Shown: positions 9,410-17,204 of the stretch, piece by piece
How positions within the stretch are numbered: the stretch's first letter is position 1
Layout of the letters: every line of letters starts with the position of its first letter
Assembly: GCA_035384605.1 (NCBI GenBank)
Contig: DAOOIV010000061.1
Coordinates: 1 to 31,753, forward strand
Source: Phycisphaerae bacterium
GTDB lineage: Bacteria; Planctomycetota; Phycisphaerae; UBA1845; PWPN01
Reading direction: 5' to 3'
DNA: 31,753 bases
The notes under the pieces: model-generated
Told to the model about the DNA's origin: nothing
The model's input: the letters and a program-made list of their open reading frames with translations, nothing else
The model's database searches: none
Translations under genes and position numbers: made by a program

Positions 9410-10099
9410 ATGAGGTGTAGCCCCGTGGACAGGCAGAAAACCAAAGAGGCGGGTGTCTCAAAGCGGCAGGTGGCGTACGAACGCCTTCGGAGGATTCTCA
9501 TTCTACAGCAGATACCCGAAGGAGTGAGACTGCGCGAATCCGAATGGACCAAGCGACTGAATGTCAATCGCTCTGCCCTGCGCGAGGCGTTCGCCCGCTT
9601 GGAGGCGGAAGGCCTGATCGTCACAGGCGAGAAGAAGGGCTACTTCGTGCCCGTTTTGGTCATGGAAGACATCATGGAGGTGGTCGTCGTACGCATTGCC
9701 CTCGAGGGAGCCGCCATTGAGCTCATCTGTGAGGCCGGAATGAACACGCCCGAGCACCTCAAGCCGTTGCAGGATGCCTGCGACCTCATGGAGCAGTTGA
9801 TCAACGAAGACTACCACCTGAGCGTTGCCGAGACTGATAGGCGATTTCATGCCGCGCTCATTGAGGCCTCGCGGAACAAGCGATTGGTGATTGCATATCA
9901 GCATGCACCCCTGCCGGTCGTGCATCCCGACATCATCGACGGGCAGCAATGGGCAAATCGCGTCAGGCAGACGCATGAAGAGCACAGCGCCATCCTGGCG
10001 GCCATTCTGGCCGGCCAAGTGGCCGAGGCAAAGGATCTGCTGCGAGCCCATCTCACTTCCAGTTGGGGTACCGTCAGGCTGGCGGGCAAGACGGTCTGA
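9410..10099 (+). CDS. GntR-family transcriptional regulator, FadR/FCD subfamily
   Basis: This 229-residue protein has an N-terminal winged helix-turn-helix (about residues 20-80; KRLNVNRSALREAFARLEAEGLI is the recognition segment followed by the wing GEKKGYFV). An all-helical FCD ligand domain follows (about 90-215). Candidate metal ligands of the FCD pocket are visible: Asp143 and His147 in ETDRRFHAAL, and two His in HEEHSAILAAI and LLRAHL. Such regulators bind organic or sugar acids and usually control nearby catabolic genes. The TIM-barrel isomerase at 10779 is a possible target, but tRNA-Gln and 680 bp intervene. The ATG at 9410 has no strong ribosome site; a GTG at 9425 is the alternative start. 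Confidence 0.87.
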   Translation: MRCSPVDRQKTKEAGVSKRQVAYERLRRILILQQIPEGVRLRESEWTKRLNVNRSALREAFARLEAEGLIVTGEKKGYFVPVLVMEDIMEVVVVRIALEGAAIELICEAGMNTPEHLKPLQDACDLMEQLINEDYHLSVAETDRRFHAALIEASRNKRLVIAYQHAPLPVVHPDIIDGQQWANRVRQTHEEHSAILAAILAGQVAEAKDLLRAHLTSSWGTVRLAGKTV

Positions 10100-10279
10100 T
10101 GTGGGTCGCCCAACCCCCGCAGAGACCAGTCGTTGGCGAAGATTCGCTGAGTTTTTTGGGGAGCCGATCCGGGGCAAGCCGTCCTGCTCCGTTCGGATCC
10201 GCCGATACCGGCCTGCCTCCGCCTCGACCGTCGGTCGGATTCAAGGCTAAGCAAATGATGTACAAAGCCTTATGTCAAT

Positions 10280-10352
10280 CTGGCCCGCTAGGACTCGAAC
10301 CTAGAACCTTCTGATCCAGAGTCAGACGTGCTACCAGTTGCACCACGGGCCA
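10280..10352 (-). tRNA. tRNA-Gln, anticodon CTG
   Basis: The minus strand folds as a cloverleaf. The 7-bp acceptor is TGGCCCG/CGGGCCA, the anticodon stem is TCTGA/TCAGA around the loop CTCTGGA, and the T arm is CTAGG-TTCGAGT-CCTAG. The anticodon CTG reads CAG (Gln). The weak U1-A72 pair and the G discriminator at 10280 are both Gln identity features. CCA is not encoded. Confidence 0.95.
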
Positions 10353-10778
10353 AGACGTTTTGCGCGGCCCGACAGGCTCGCTGACGATGCCAAACCATGC
10401 CGGCATCTCCCTGTCGACGCGCCACTGCAATTGTGTGACGGCGGAGTTATCCTGTCAAGCCGCTGCCTCCAGTTGCAGGAGGGCAATACGCTCTCATAGT
10501 CTTATATCTCCTGCGGCCGGGCTGAATGGAACCCTGCGGCCAGACATCCGTGCGGCTTGCGCGCATGTTTCCGGATCGCGGTACGCTTGGGTTGCGGCCC
10601 GCAAAAAGGCGGTCCGCCTTAGGGCAAGAATCCGCGACTTGGGGTTTGCGGTCCTTCGGCGAATGACAGGGAGCAGCAACCAGGCGTTTTCTTCGCCGAC
10701 GCAGGCAGCCCTGCGACTGATTCGGCTTCGTGGGTCGCGAGGGCGGGACATGACGGACACTGACGGAGGTGCCGCAAG
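10353..10778. other. Intergenic region upstream of the TIM-barrel isomerase gene
   Basis: About 426 bp without a supported gene. It holds one copy of the dispersed palindromic repeat (10562-10623). GGAGGT at 10765-10770 serves the next gene. I see no convincing promoter. Confidence 0.5.
10562..10623 (+). repeat. Dispersed palindromic repeat, copy A (intergenic)
   Basis: A 62-bp stretch aligns without gaps to 15475-15536 with roughly four fifths of positions identical. Its core, AAGGCGG-T-CCGCCTT (10606-10620), is a perfect inverted repeat like those in REP-type elements. This copy lies about 155 bp before the isomerase gene. Confidence 0.65.
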
Positions 10779-11600
10779 ATGTGGCCCAAGGGCATCAATG
10801 GCCGGAGCTTTCCCAAGGGGACGTCGTGGGCTGACGCTGCTCGCAGGGCAAAGGCTGCCGGTTTCGACTCCATCGAGCCGACGTTGGACATCCAAGGAGA
10901 ACTGACACCCGTATCCACCGAGGCCGAGTGCCGGCGCATCTCAGATGCGATTCGCGGGTCGGGACTGGAAGTTGCCGCCCTCGCCTGCGGGTTCTTATGG
11001 GAGAAACCGTACACCTCAGCGGATCCCCTCGTTCGCGAGGAGGCCGTCTCGTTGACGAAGGCCGCGCTGCAGCGAGCAAGCTGGATCGGAGCGCCGATTC
11101 TTCTTGTGCTGCCCGGACTGGTCTCGCATCCGCGCAGTCCTGCCACAATGGTTACAGCTTATGCCGAAGCTCTGCGACGGGCCGACACGGCCTTGACCGA
11201 ACTAAGCTACGATGCCGAATCGTTTGGGGTGACGATCGCTATCGAGAATGCCTGCAACCAATTCCTCGTTTCGCCGATCGAAATGTGCGACTTTCTCGAC
11301 CGAGTCAATTCACCGTGGGTAGGGGCGTACTTCGATGTGGGCAGCGTGCTGCGATACGGTTTCCCGCAAGATTGGATCGACTCGTTGGGCAGGCGGATCG
11401 TGGGAGTGCATCTCAGGGATTACAAACTGGCGAAGGACCCTGAACCGGGTTTTTGTGCCCTCGGCGAGGGTGACGTTGACTGGCCCGCGGTGATACACGC
11501 CCTGCGCCGTCACCGCTACCAGGGTCCCTTGGTCTACGAAGGGAAAGAAGACCTCACCACTGCGGCGCTCTTCATTGAACGATTGATGCACGGACCCTGA
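10779..11600 (+). CDS. Sugar-phosphate isomerase/epimerase-like TIM barrel (AP-endonuclease-2 fold)
   Basis: This 273-residue protein belongs to the xylose-isomerase-like TIM-barrel family, which includes sugar epimerases, IolE/IolI-type inositol enzymes and hydroxypyruvate isomerase. The metal-binding strand ends are visible in order: a Glu in VTIAIENACN, an Asp in GAYFDVGSVLRYG, a His in IVGVHLRDYK and a terminal Glu in GPLVYEGKED. The LGEGDVDWPAVIHALRRHRYQG segment is a family hallmark. GGAGGT ends 8 nt before the ATG. The substrate is unknown; the regulator at 9410 is a possible controller. It is probably cytoplasmic and monocistronic. Confidence 0.87.
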   Translation: MWPKGINGRSFPKGTSWADAARRAKAAGFDSIEPTLDIQGELTPVSTEAECRRISDAIRGSGLEVAALACGFLWEKPYTSADPLVREEAVSLTKAALQRASWIGAPILLVLPGLVSHPRSPATMVTAYAEALRRADTALTELSYDAESFGVTIAIENACNQFLVSPIEMCDFLDRVNSPWVGAYFDVGSVLRYGFPQDWIDSLGRRIVGVHLRDYKLAKDPEPGFCALGEGDVDWPAVIHALRRHRYQGPLVYEGKEDLTTAALFIERLMHGP

Positions 11601-12054
11601 TGTAGCACAACGCGGCAAAACACCGTGAGCCGCTACCACTCACATCTGCCTCGGCTGCACGTATCCCCTCCGCCGTCGTCACGCAGGCGCCGGTGAGACG
11701 AATCGGCAACGCGGCCGTTGGCATCAACCCCGCAGCAGGTCGGCTCAGGGCATGGAAAACGAGTTCGACAGGGCGTTATTATACGGCCGCGATTTCGGCC
11801 CTGGCCCCGTGATGCCCGGCTTCTCGGCATGGAAAACAAGTTCCGCTGGGTGTTATTCATACGCTGGCGGTGGGGCTAAAGAGTGCAGGCGACACAAAAT
11901 GCGGGCCCAACTTCTTGCTAACTCCGTTATTGCCGGGCACATAGGCGATTCGAGTCGCACGCCCGACAGGCACGCCGGCAACGCATGCGAGCTTGCCGGC
12001 CGGGCCTCAGCTGGCCGATCGCCAAGAGTATTCGCTCGCGTCGCGAAAAAAGTC
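11601..12054. other. Non-coding stretch with a short direct duplication
   Basis: No supported gene. The main structure is the pair of imperfect direct repeats at 11750-11867. Open frames across it lack ribosome sites and recognisable domains. Confidence 0.5.
11750..11867 (+). repeat. Two imperfect direct repeats of about 40 bp, 77 bp apart
   Basis: GCATGGAAAAC-G/A-AGTTC begins at both 11750 and 11827. Both copies then have GGG followed by GTTATT and ATACG. Each copy carries an AT-rich TTATT core in otherwise GC-rich DNA. Confidence 0.6.
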
Positions 12055-12083
12055 TTGACGCGGTGCCGCCGAACGCTTAGATT
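12055..12083 (+). promoter_or_regulatory. Sigma-70-like promoter of the short transcription unit at 12090-12164
   Basis: TTGACG, exactly 17 bp, then TAGATT. The -35 box matches five of six consensus positions and the -10 box four. The predicted transcription start is near 12090, only about 75 nt before a very strong terminator. Confidence 0.5.
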
Positions 12084-12089
12084 ATGGGA

Positions 12090-12164
12090 TGTTGGGGTTG
12101 ATGAGGGAGAGAGTTGTGGGAGAGAGAGTGTTCCGCGGCAGGAGCATTCTCTCTTTCTTTTTTT
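12090..12164 (+). ncRNA. Candidate small RNA or attenuated leader of the TSUP permease gene
   Basis: A promoter-like pair and an intrinsic terminator delimit an RNA of about 75 nt rich in GGG and GAGAGAG runs. It contains no convincing ORF. It could be a free sRNA, or the 5' leader of the permease gene at 12342 with premature termination controlling read-through. I recognise no known riboswitch fold. Confidence 0.4.
12121..12164 (+). terminator. Strong intrinsic terminator
   Basis: The arms 12121-12134 and 12141-12154 pair over 14 bp, with only two G-U pairs and no mismatches, around the loop GCGGCA. The stem is followed by TTCTTTTTTT. It lies about 520 bp after the nearest upstream stop codon, so it does not obviously serve that gene. 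Confidence 0.85.
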
Positions 12165-12341
12165 GCGCCGCCCGCGCCCCTCGAGCTGCATTCATTCCTG
12201 ACGCGTCCGGTCCGCAATAGCAAGGTCCTTGCTCGTCCCACCTAAGAAGCCCTCTTGCCGTCCGATGTTTCCCTCGACTCACCTGCTCGGTAGAATCGCA
12301 CCTCCTGACACTCTCGTCGAGGCGGGCGGGCTGAATCAAAG

Positions 12342-13265
12342 ATGGATCTTGCGATCAAGCTGCTAATCGGGTTCCTTTCCGGCATCCTGGGAGGACTGCT
12401 GGGCATCGGCGGCAGCATCATCATGATCCCCGCCATGACGATGGTTTTCGGCTTGGATCAGCATCTCTATCAGGGGGCCGCGATGATCATGAATTTCTTC
12501 GTCGCTCTCCCCGCTGCAATGCAGCATTTCCGTGCCAAGGCAGTCCTGCGACCGGTGATTCAGGTGACGATCCCCACGGCCGTGGTGGGCGTACTGGCCG
12601 GCGTGTGGATCAGCAAAGGCTCGTGGTTCGCGGGTGCCAATGAGATCTATTTGTCCCGGCTCTTCGGTGTCTTTCTCCTGTATACGGCGGGCTACAATGT
12701 CTATCGACTCATGTCGTCCTATCGCTTGCCGGAAATCGACGAAACGACCGCGAGGACCATTCCGAAATGGAAGTCGGCCGTTTCCGTCGGCCTGCCAATG
12801 GGATTGATCGGCGGCCTGCTGGGCGTCGGCGGGGGTATCGTTGCCGTGCCGCTTCAGCAGTTGATCCTGAAAATGCCGCTCCGGCGAGCCATTGCCAACT
12901 CTGCGGTTACCATCGTACCCTTGAGCATCATCGGGGCCGTCTATAAGAACGTCGCAAATGCTCAGGCCGGCGTGGATGTGCGAGCTTCTATTCTGCTGGC
13001 GTTGTGTGTCATTCCAACTGCGATTCTGGGCGGCTTCCTCGGCGGACGGCTCGCCCACACCGCGCCTCGCCAGGCACTTCGCTTTCTTGTCATCCTGTTG
13101 ATGTGCTATGCCGGAGTCAAGATGGTTTCTCGCCGGTTGCCGGCGGAAACCGCTGTACCCGAGTCGACCGCTACAGTGCGAGTCTCGCTGGCCTCGCCGG
13201 ATGATCGCCGCCCGATCTCCTGCACGACGACCAAGGGGTCTACGCGTACTGCTGCCGAGAAATAA
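12342..13265 (+). CDS. TSUP-family membrane permease (TauE/SafE type)
   Basis: This 307-residue membrane protein has the two-fold internal repeat of the TauE/SafE family, which exports sulfite, sulfoacetate or related organosulfur anions across the inner membrane. The family's glycine-rich motif appears once per half: GFLSGILGGLLGIGGS near the N-terminus and MGLIGGLLGVGGGIVAVP in the middle. About eight hydrophobic segments are visible, followed by a hydrophilic tail. The ATG at 12342 has only a weak ribosome site. The terminated leader at 12055-12164 lies about 180 bp upstream and may control it. Its last 26 bp overlap the convergent GNAT gene. The transported substrate is unknown. Confidence 0.87.
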   Translation: MDLAIKLLIGFLSGILGGLLGIGGSIIMIPAMTMVFGLDQHLYQGAAMIMNFFVALPAAMQHFRAKAVLRPVIQVTIPTAVVGVLAGVWISKGSWFAGANEIYLSRLFGVFLLYTAGYNVYRLMSSYRLPEIDETTARTIPKWKSAVSVGLPMGLIGGLLGVGGGIVAVPLQQLILKMPLRRAIANSAVTIVPLSIIGAVYKNVANAQAGVDVRASILLALCVIPTAILGGFLGGRLAHTAPRQALRFLVILLMCYAGVKMVSRRLPAETAVPESTATVRVSLASPDDRRPISCTTTKGSTRTAAEK

Positions 13266-13794
13266 GCATCCGCAGCATGCGATGAGTCCGACCGGTGGTG
13301 CGGAAGTCCTTGAGCTGCTCTCCCGCGGCCGCGAAGCCGACGCGTTTGTAACATTCGATGGCGGCTACGTTGTCCGGAAACACAATCAGGCTGACGCTTT
13401 CAGCCTTGCGATGCGTGAACGCATGTTCCATCGCCATGCTTACCATCATGCGACCCAGGCCCTGACCCCGGTGGCTTGGGGCAATGACACAGTGCCCCAT
13501 CCACAGGTGGGCGGTCTGAGCGGGCATGAGGTTGAGTTCGAGATATCCCAGCAACTCGTCGGACGCCTCCCGTTGAAAGAGCAAGGCGCACACGTCTGCA
13601 TTCTGCCAGCCCAGAACTTTTGCCGCAGTCAGCGGCGGTGGAGTGCTCGGTGCCAGCCAGAATAATTCGGCGGCATCCCTGGCCCACCCCGCAACCACCG
13701 GCGCTGCTGACGGGTCGAAGTCCCGCAGGCAGTACAATCCGTTGCGCACGCGTATCGGCGTCGTGTACATGGCTGACCACGCAGTATAATCCAT
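13240..13794 (-). CDS. GNAT-family N-acetyltransferase
   Basis: The protein has the GNAT fold. Motif A appears as CVIAPSHRGQGLGRMMV, the acetyl-CoA pyrophosphate loop of the R/Q-x-x-G-x-G/A type, and is followed by LIVFPDNVAAIECYKRVGF (motif B). It would transfer an acetyl group to an amine on a small molecule or protein N-terminus. Three in-frame ATG starts exist (13854, 13794, 13770), none with a good ribosome site. The longest would overlap the start of the divergent methyltransferase gene, so I prefer 13794, or 13770 just before the first predicted strand. The 3' end overlaps the permease gene by 26 bp in convergent orientation. The substrate is unknown. Confidence 0.8.
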   Translation of the reverse strand: MDYTAWSAMYTTPIRVRNGLYCLRDFDPSAAPVVAGWARDAAELFWLAPSTPPPLTAAKVLGWQNADVCALLFQREASDELLGYLELNLMPAQTAHLWMGHCVIAPSHRGQGLGRMMVSMAMEHAFTHRKAESVSLIVFPDNVAAIECYKRVGFAAAGEQLKDFRTTGRTHRMLRMLISRQQYA

Positions 13795-13852
13795 TCTGGT
13801 CCCGAATACGCACGCGTATCGCTTGCCGTTTCGCCACCGGCGCAGGATTTCC

Positions 13853-14518
13853 ATGACCGTTGATTGTTATCTGGGTTATGTGGTTCGCAGAGAGACTTGG
13901 CGGGTGGGGGGACAGACCTTCCACTTGATTTGGCCGGCGGACATCGACGGTCTTCTCGACCTTCCTGATGTGCAGGAGCGGTTCTCCAAAGATCAATACA
14001 TGCCTTATTGGGCGCAGCCGTGGCCGGCGGGCGTGCTTCTGGCTGAGGCTATACTGGCGGGTGAGGATGGCCAAGGCCGACAGGCGGTCGAATTGGGCTG
14101 CGGCATCGGCTTGGTCAGTCTTGCGGCGGCCAGAATGGGCTGGTCGATAACCGCCAGCGACTACGATGAGCACGCCATTGCGTTTGCCCGGTTAAATGCC
14201 GCAAACAACAACATCTGCCTTGCTGCGGCGAGGATGATTGATTTCCGACTGCCGCCCGAGTCGTCAGCCTACGAACGCGTGTTCGGCGCTGATCTGACCT
14301 ACGAACGACGCAACGCAGAGCCCTTGGCCCGATGGCTGGCTTCCGCCCTGAAAGCCGGGGGCGAGGCGTGGCTGAGCGACCCTAATCGATCCGCTGGCGA
14401 CGAATTCCCGTCGCATGCCCGGGCCCTCGGGCTGAAGGTCGACGTGAGAGCCGTGGAATCCACCTCGCCTGTCGGCTTGCTCCACCGAGGTCGAATCTGG
14501 AGAGTCTGTCGACCGTAA
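13853..14518 (+). CDS. Class I SAM-dependent methyltransferase, METTL21/Nnt1-like
   Basis: This 221-residue protein has SAM motif I as AVELGCGIGLVSLAAARMG and an acidic post-I residue in ITASDYDEHA. A later GADLTYERRNAEPLARWLASALKAGGEAWLSDP matches motifs II and III of the Methyltransf_16/PrmA-like group. The early PYWAQPWPAGVLLAEAIL segment is typical of protein-lysine and nicotinamide methyltransferase relatives. ATG at 13853 has AGGA a few bases upstream and is preferred over an earlier in-frame start at 13823, which would overlap the divergent GNAT coding frame more deeply. The target, protein or small molecule, cannot be told from sequence. Confidence 0.82.
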   Translation: MTVDCYLGYVVRRETWRVGGQTFHLIWPADIDGLLDLPDVQERFSKDQYMPYWAQPWPAGVLLAEAILAGEDGQGRQAVELGCGIGLVSLAAARMGWSITASDYDEHAIAFARLNAANNNICLAAARMIDFRLPPESSAYERVFGADLTYERRNAEPLARWLASALKAGGEAWLSDPNRSAGDEFPSHARALGLKVDVRAVESTSPVGLLHRGRIWRVCRP

Positions 14519-14788
14519 TCGCTGCTGCCTGGCAGCTTCTGCAGGACGTGAGCCGCCCCCACACAACCGGCTCTCTGGTTAAGCTCCGCTATTGGGACCA
14601 TCCTGCTCAGAGGCAGCCAGGGTATTTCATTGCCCGCAGGAACGCCGAATCGGCCTCGACGGGTACGACAGGCAATGGCAAAGCTGCTGCGCCGTAACGT
14701 TCCCGTTTGGCCTTCACGTGCTCTTAAGGTTACGTTCGCTATGCTCCGTCTGACGAAAGACTCTGCAACGGAACTCCTGAGGCATCGC

Positions 14789-15442
14789 ATGCGAGTACTG
14801 GTGATTGAAGACGAACCCGACCTGTTGGAAGCGCTGGCACAGGCACTTCGCGAGGCTGGATACGCGGTCGATGAGGCCTCAGACGGCCGCAATGGTCTGT
14901 TCAAGGCGGCCGGGACGGATTACGACGCGATTGTGCTCGACCTGATGCTGCCGGGCATGAGCGGGTGGGACCTGCTGCGGGAGCTGCGGAAGAGCAAGTC
15001 GACACCCGTGCTCATCCTGACTGCCCGCGATACGCTTCCTGACCGGGTTAGGGGCCTCGACGCCGGAGGCGATGACTACCTTACCAAGCCGTTCGAGCTG
15101 CCTGAGCTTCTGGCTCGTCTCCGGGCATTGATTCGCCGCGGCGCGGGCCAGGCAACCGCGACGATCGACATCGGAGACGTGGCGGTCAACACGGCCGAAC
15201 GTACCGTCCGAAAAGCCGGGCAGGTGGTTCCCCTGACGCCGACGGAGTACGCGCTCGTCGAGCTCCTGGCGTTGCACCGGGGCAAGCTGGTCACGCGAAC
15301 GATGATCTACGAACACCTGTTCGACGAAAGCAATGACACCCTGTCCAACCTCGTCGATGTGCACGTCGCCAACGTGCGAAAGAAACTTGGGAAGGAGTTC
15401 ATCATCACCCGCCGGGGCGAGGGATATCAAGTGCATGGTTAA
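14789..15442 (+). CDS. OmpR/PhoB-family response regulator
   Basis: This 217-residue DNA-binding response regulator begins at the ATG before RVLVIEDEPDLLEAL. The acidic pocket is Glu7/Asp8, the phospho-acceptor is Asp51 in IVLDLMLPGMSGWDLL, and the conserved Lys is Lys100 in YLTKPFELPELLARL. A winged-helix trans_reg_C domain follows (about 125-217; LTPTEYALVELLALHRGKLVTR and VDVHVANVRKKLG are its hallmarks). Open frame exists further upstream, but the receiver domain starts exactly at 14789. Its stop overlaps the start of the kinase gene by 8 nt, so the pair is translationally coupled. The efflux operon downstream is a plausible target. Confidence 0.94.
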   Translation: MRVLVIEDEPDLLEALAQALREAGYAVDEASDGRNGLFKAAGTDYDAIVLDLMLPGMSGWDLLRELRKSKSTPVLILTARDTLPDRVRGLDAGGDDYLTKPFELPELLARLRALIRRGAGQATATIDIGDVAVNTAERTVRKAGQVVPLTPTEYALVELLALHRGKLVTRTMIYEHLFDESNDTLSNLVDVHVANVRKKLGKEFIITRRGEGYQVHG

Positions 15443-17012
15443 TCTCTTTCATCGTAACTGGTGGGCATTTTGTACGCAGGTTGTTGGGTCACCGTGCGTC
15501 TGGGTTGGGGCCCGCAGGAAGGCGGTCCGCCTCAGGTCCATACAATGGACGCTGCAACTGTGGTACGCAGGCGTGCTGGCCGTCGTGCTTGTCGGCTTTG
15601 GATCCGCCTCATACTTCGGAATCTCGCGAGCTCGGTGGGAACAGTTGGACTCGGAACTGGCGCGGTCCGTCCAGGAGCTGGCCGCCGGATTTCGGCCGCC
15701 GAAAATGCCGGAGCCGTCATCTGTGCCGGCATCGACGACCAACGCGGGAGATAGCGTCTCTCGCGACCCGTGGCAGGACCTGCCCCCGCCGGACTTTGAA
15801 CTGCCCGCCGCCTTGACCAAACGGTTTGAGCCCAACGAACCCGAATCTGACTACTACGTCATCTGGGATCGCGAGGGCCGCGTTCTGGCGTCGTCGAACG
15901 TCCGCTTCGCTGCCGGCGTTCCCTATCCTGGAGTGCGTCCCCACCTGTCTGTTCGACCCCATCCGCCCGGCCCGCCGCAGATCCGCAAAAGAGGCGAATT
16001 CCGTGAGGCCTACATCAACGGCCCGCGATGGACTCGGATCCTGGTCGGCACATCCGTTCGTCCGACAGAAATCGAGTTGCGGCATTTTGCCTTCTCGCTC
16101 ACCGCGATTGGCGCGGGCGTATTGGCCGCCGGCTTGGTTGGCGGGTGGCTGGTCTCGCTTCGCGCCGTCAGGCCGATTCGCGCCATCACCGAGGTGGCGC
16201 AGGAAATCTCTGCCTCCAACCTCTCCCGGCGTATCCCTGTCGCCGAAGTCCAGAGCGAACTTGGGAGCCTTGCAGTCGTTCTCAACGAGATGATTGACCG
16301 GCTTGAGGCGGCTTTTCAGCAACAGGTCCGCTTCACCGCCGATGCCTCACACGAGCTTCGCACGCCGCTGTCGGTCATCCATACTCACGTTCAACTGGCG
16401 CTTTCGCGGGAACGGACCGCTGACGAGTACCGCAGGACGATCGAAACCTGCCGGCGGGCATCGAGCCGGATGAAGGATCTCGTGGACTCGCTCCTGCTCC
16501 TGGCCGGCGCCGACGCCGGCCGGCTCACGTTGAACCGACAGCTCGCCGACTTGCGGGGGGTCGTGGAAAACTGCACCGCCATGGTCGCTCCCTTGGCGGA
16601 GGCCAAGGATGTCGTCATTGAGACTGATTTGCACCCCGCGGAACTGTCGGTTGATGTGTCTCGGATCACGCAGGTCACCACGAACCTGCTGACCAACGCA
16701 ATCCGGTATAACCGCAAGGGCGGCCGCGTCGAGATCCGCTTGGATGTCGACGGCCCTGTCGTCGTATTGGCTGTCAGTGATACGGGTCTTGGGATCCCCC
16801 TTGAGAACCAACCACATATCTTCGAGCGCTTCTATCGCGTCGATAAAGCCCGCAGCCGCGAGGAGGGCGGCAGCGGTCTGGGGCTGGCGATCTGTAAGAC
16901 CATTGTCGAGGCTCACGGCGGGACGATCTCATTCCGCAGCAAACCGGGCCAGGGCACAACGTTCGAGGTCCGATTGCCTCTTATCGAAACCCGAATGGCG
17001 AAATCTCTTTGA
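15435..17012 (+). CDS. Sensor histidine kinase with HAMP domain
   Basis: This 525-residue inner-membrane kinase has TM1 at about 42-62, a Pro-rich periplasmic sensor region of some 150 residues, TM2 at about 220-241, HAMP at about 243-295, HisKA with the phospho-acceptor His306 (FTADASHELRTPLSVI), and a HATPase domain. In the last, the N box NLLTNAIRYN, the G1 box VSDTGLGIP, the F box IFERFYRVDKAR and the G2 box GGSGLGLAI are all present. Architecture resembles CusS-type metal or envelope-stress sensors. The ATG overlaps the end of the response regulator (ATGGTTAA). Residues about 14-34 are encoded by a dispersed palindromic repeat, an odd insertion before TM1. No in-frame ATG, GTG or TTG occurs between the repeat and TM1. 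Confidence 0.93.
   Translation: MVNLFHRNWWAFCTQVVGSPCVWVGARRKAVRLRSIQWTLQLWYAGVLAVVLVGFGSASYFGISRARWEQLDSELARSVQELAAGFRPPKMPEPSSVPASTTNAGDSVSRDPWQDLPPPDFELPAALTKRFEPNEPESDYYVIWDREGRVLASSNVRFAAGVPYPGVRPHLSVRPHPPGPPQIRKRGEFREAYINGPRWTRILVGTSVRPTEIELRHFAFSLTAIGAGVLAAGLVGGWLVSLRAVRPIRAITEVAQEISASNLSRRIPVAEVQSELGSLAVVLNEMIDRLEAAFQQQVRFTADASHELRTPLSVIHTHVQLALSRERTADEYRRTIETCRRASSRMKDLVDSLLLLAGADAGRLTLNRQLADLRGVVENCTAMVAPLAEAKDVVIETDLHPAELSVDVSRITQVTTNLLTNAIRYNRKGGRVEIRLDVDGPVVVLAVSDTGLGIPLENQPHIFERFYRVDKARSREEGGSGLGLAICKTIVEAHGGTISFRSKPGQGTTFEVRLPLIETRMAKSL
15475..15536 (+). repeat. Dispersed palindromic repeat, copy B (inside the kinase gene)
   Basis: It aligns without gaps to 10562-10623, about four fifths identical, with the same GGCGG-T-CCGCC core. 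It is translated as VGSPCVWVGARRKAVRLR in the kinase N-terminus. Confidence 0.65.
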
Positions 17013-17103
17013 GCCCCAGGCTCAGCCTCAGAGCCGAAGGCCGAATGTCGAATCAGACCCGGAACCCGAATGTTGAAGATTCACCGTGACGGACCGAATA
17101 ACC

Positions 17104-17203
17104 AAGGAGGGCCACTGTGCTCGCTGCGTTATTCGTTATTTTCTATGCAGCGATCATCGCGCCGGCCGTCTTGTCCCACGGCCCGTGTTCGCCTGTCAGC
17201 CAA
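17104..17203 (+). other. Ideal ribosome site plus short hydrophobic open frame, possible gene remnant or small membrane protein
   Basis: AAGGAGG (17104-17110) lies 6 nt before a GTG at 17117, which opens the frame MLAALFVIFYAAIIAPAVLS and then HGPCSPVSQL. The frame continues to 17497, but from 17205 on it is antisense to the nucleotidyltransferase gene and reads as Arg/Pro-rich shadow. The first 30 or so codons look like a signal anchor whose original downstream sequence was replaced. A genuine gene is possible but weakly supported. Confidence 0.3.
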
Positions 17204-17204
17204 C

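Noticed and set aside
13400..14173. A 257-codon minus-strand frame across the GNAT and methyltransferase genes.
   Set aside because: Both genes beneath it have clear motifs. This frame is Arg/Gly-rich shadow.
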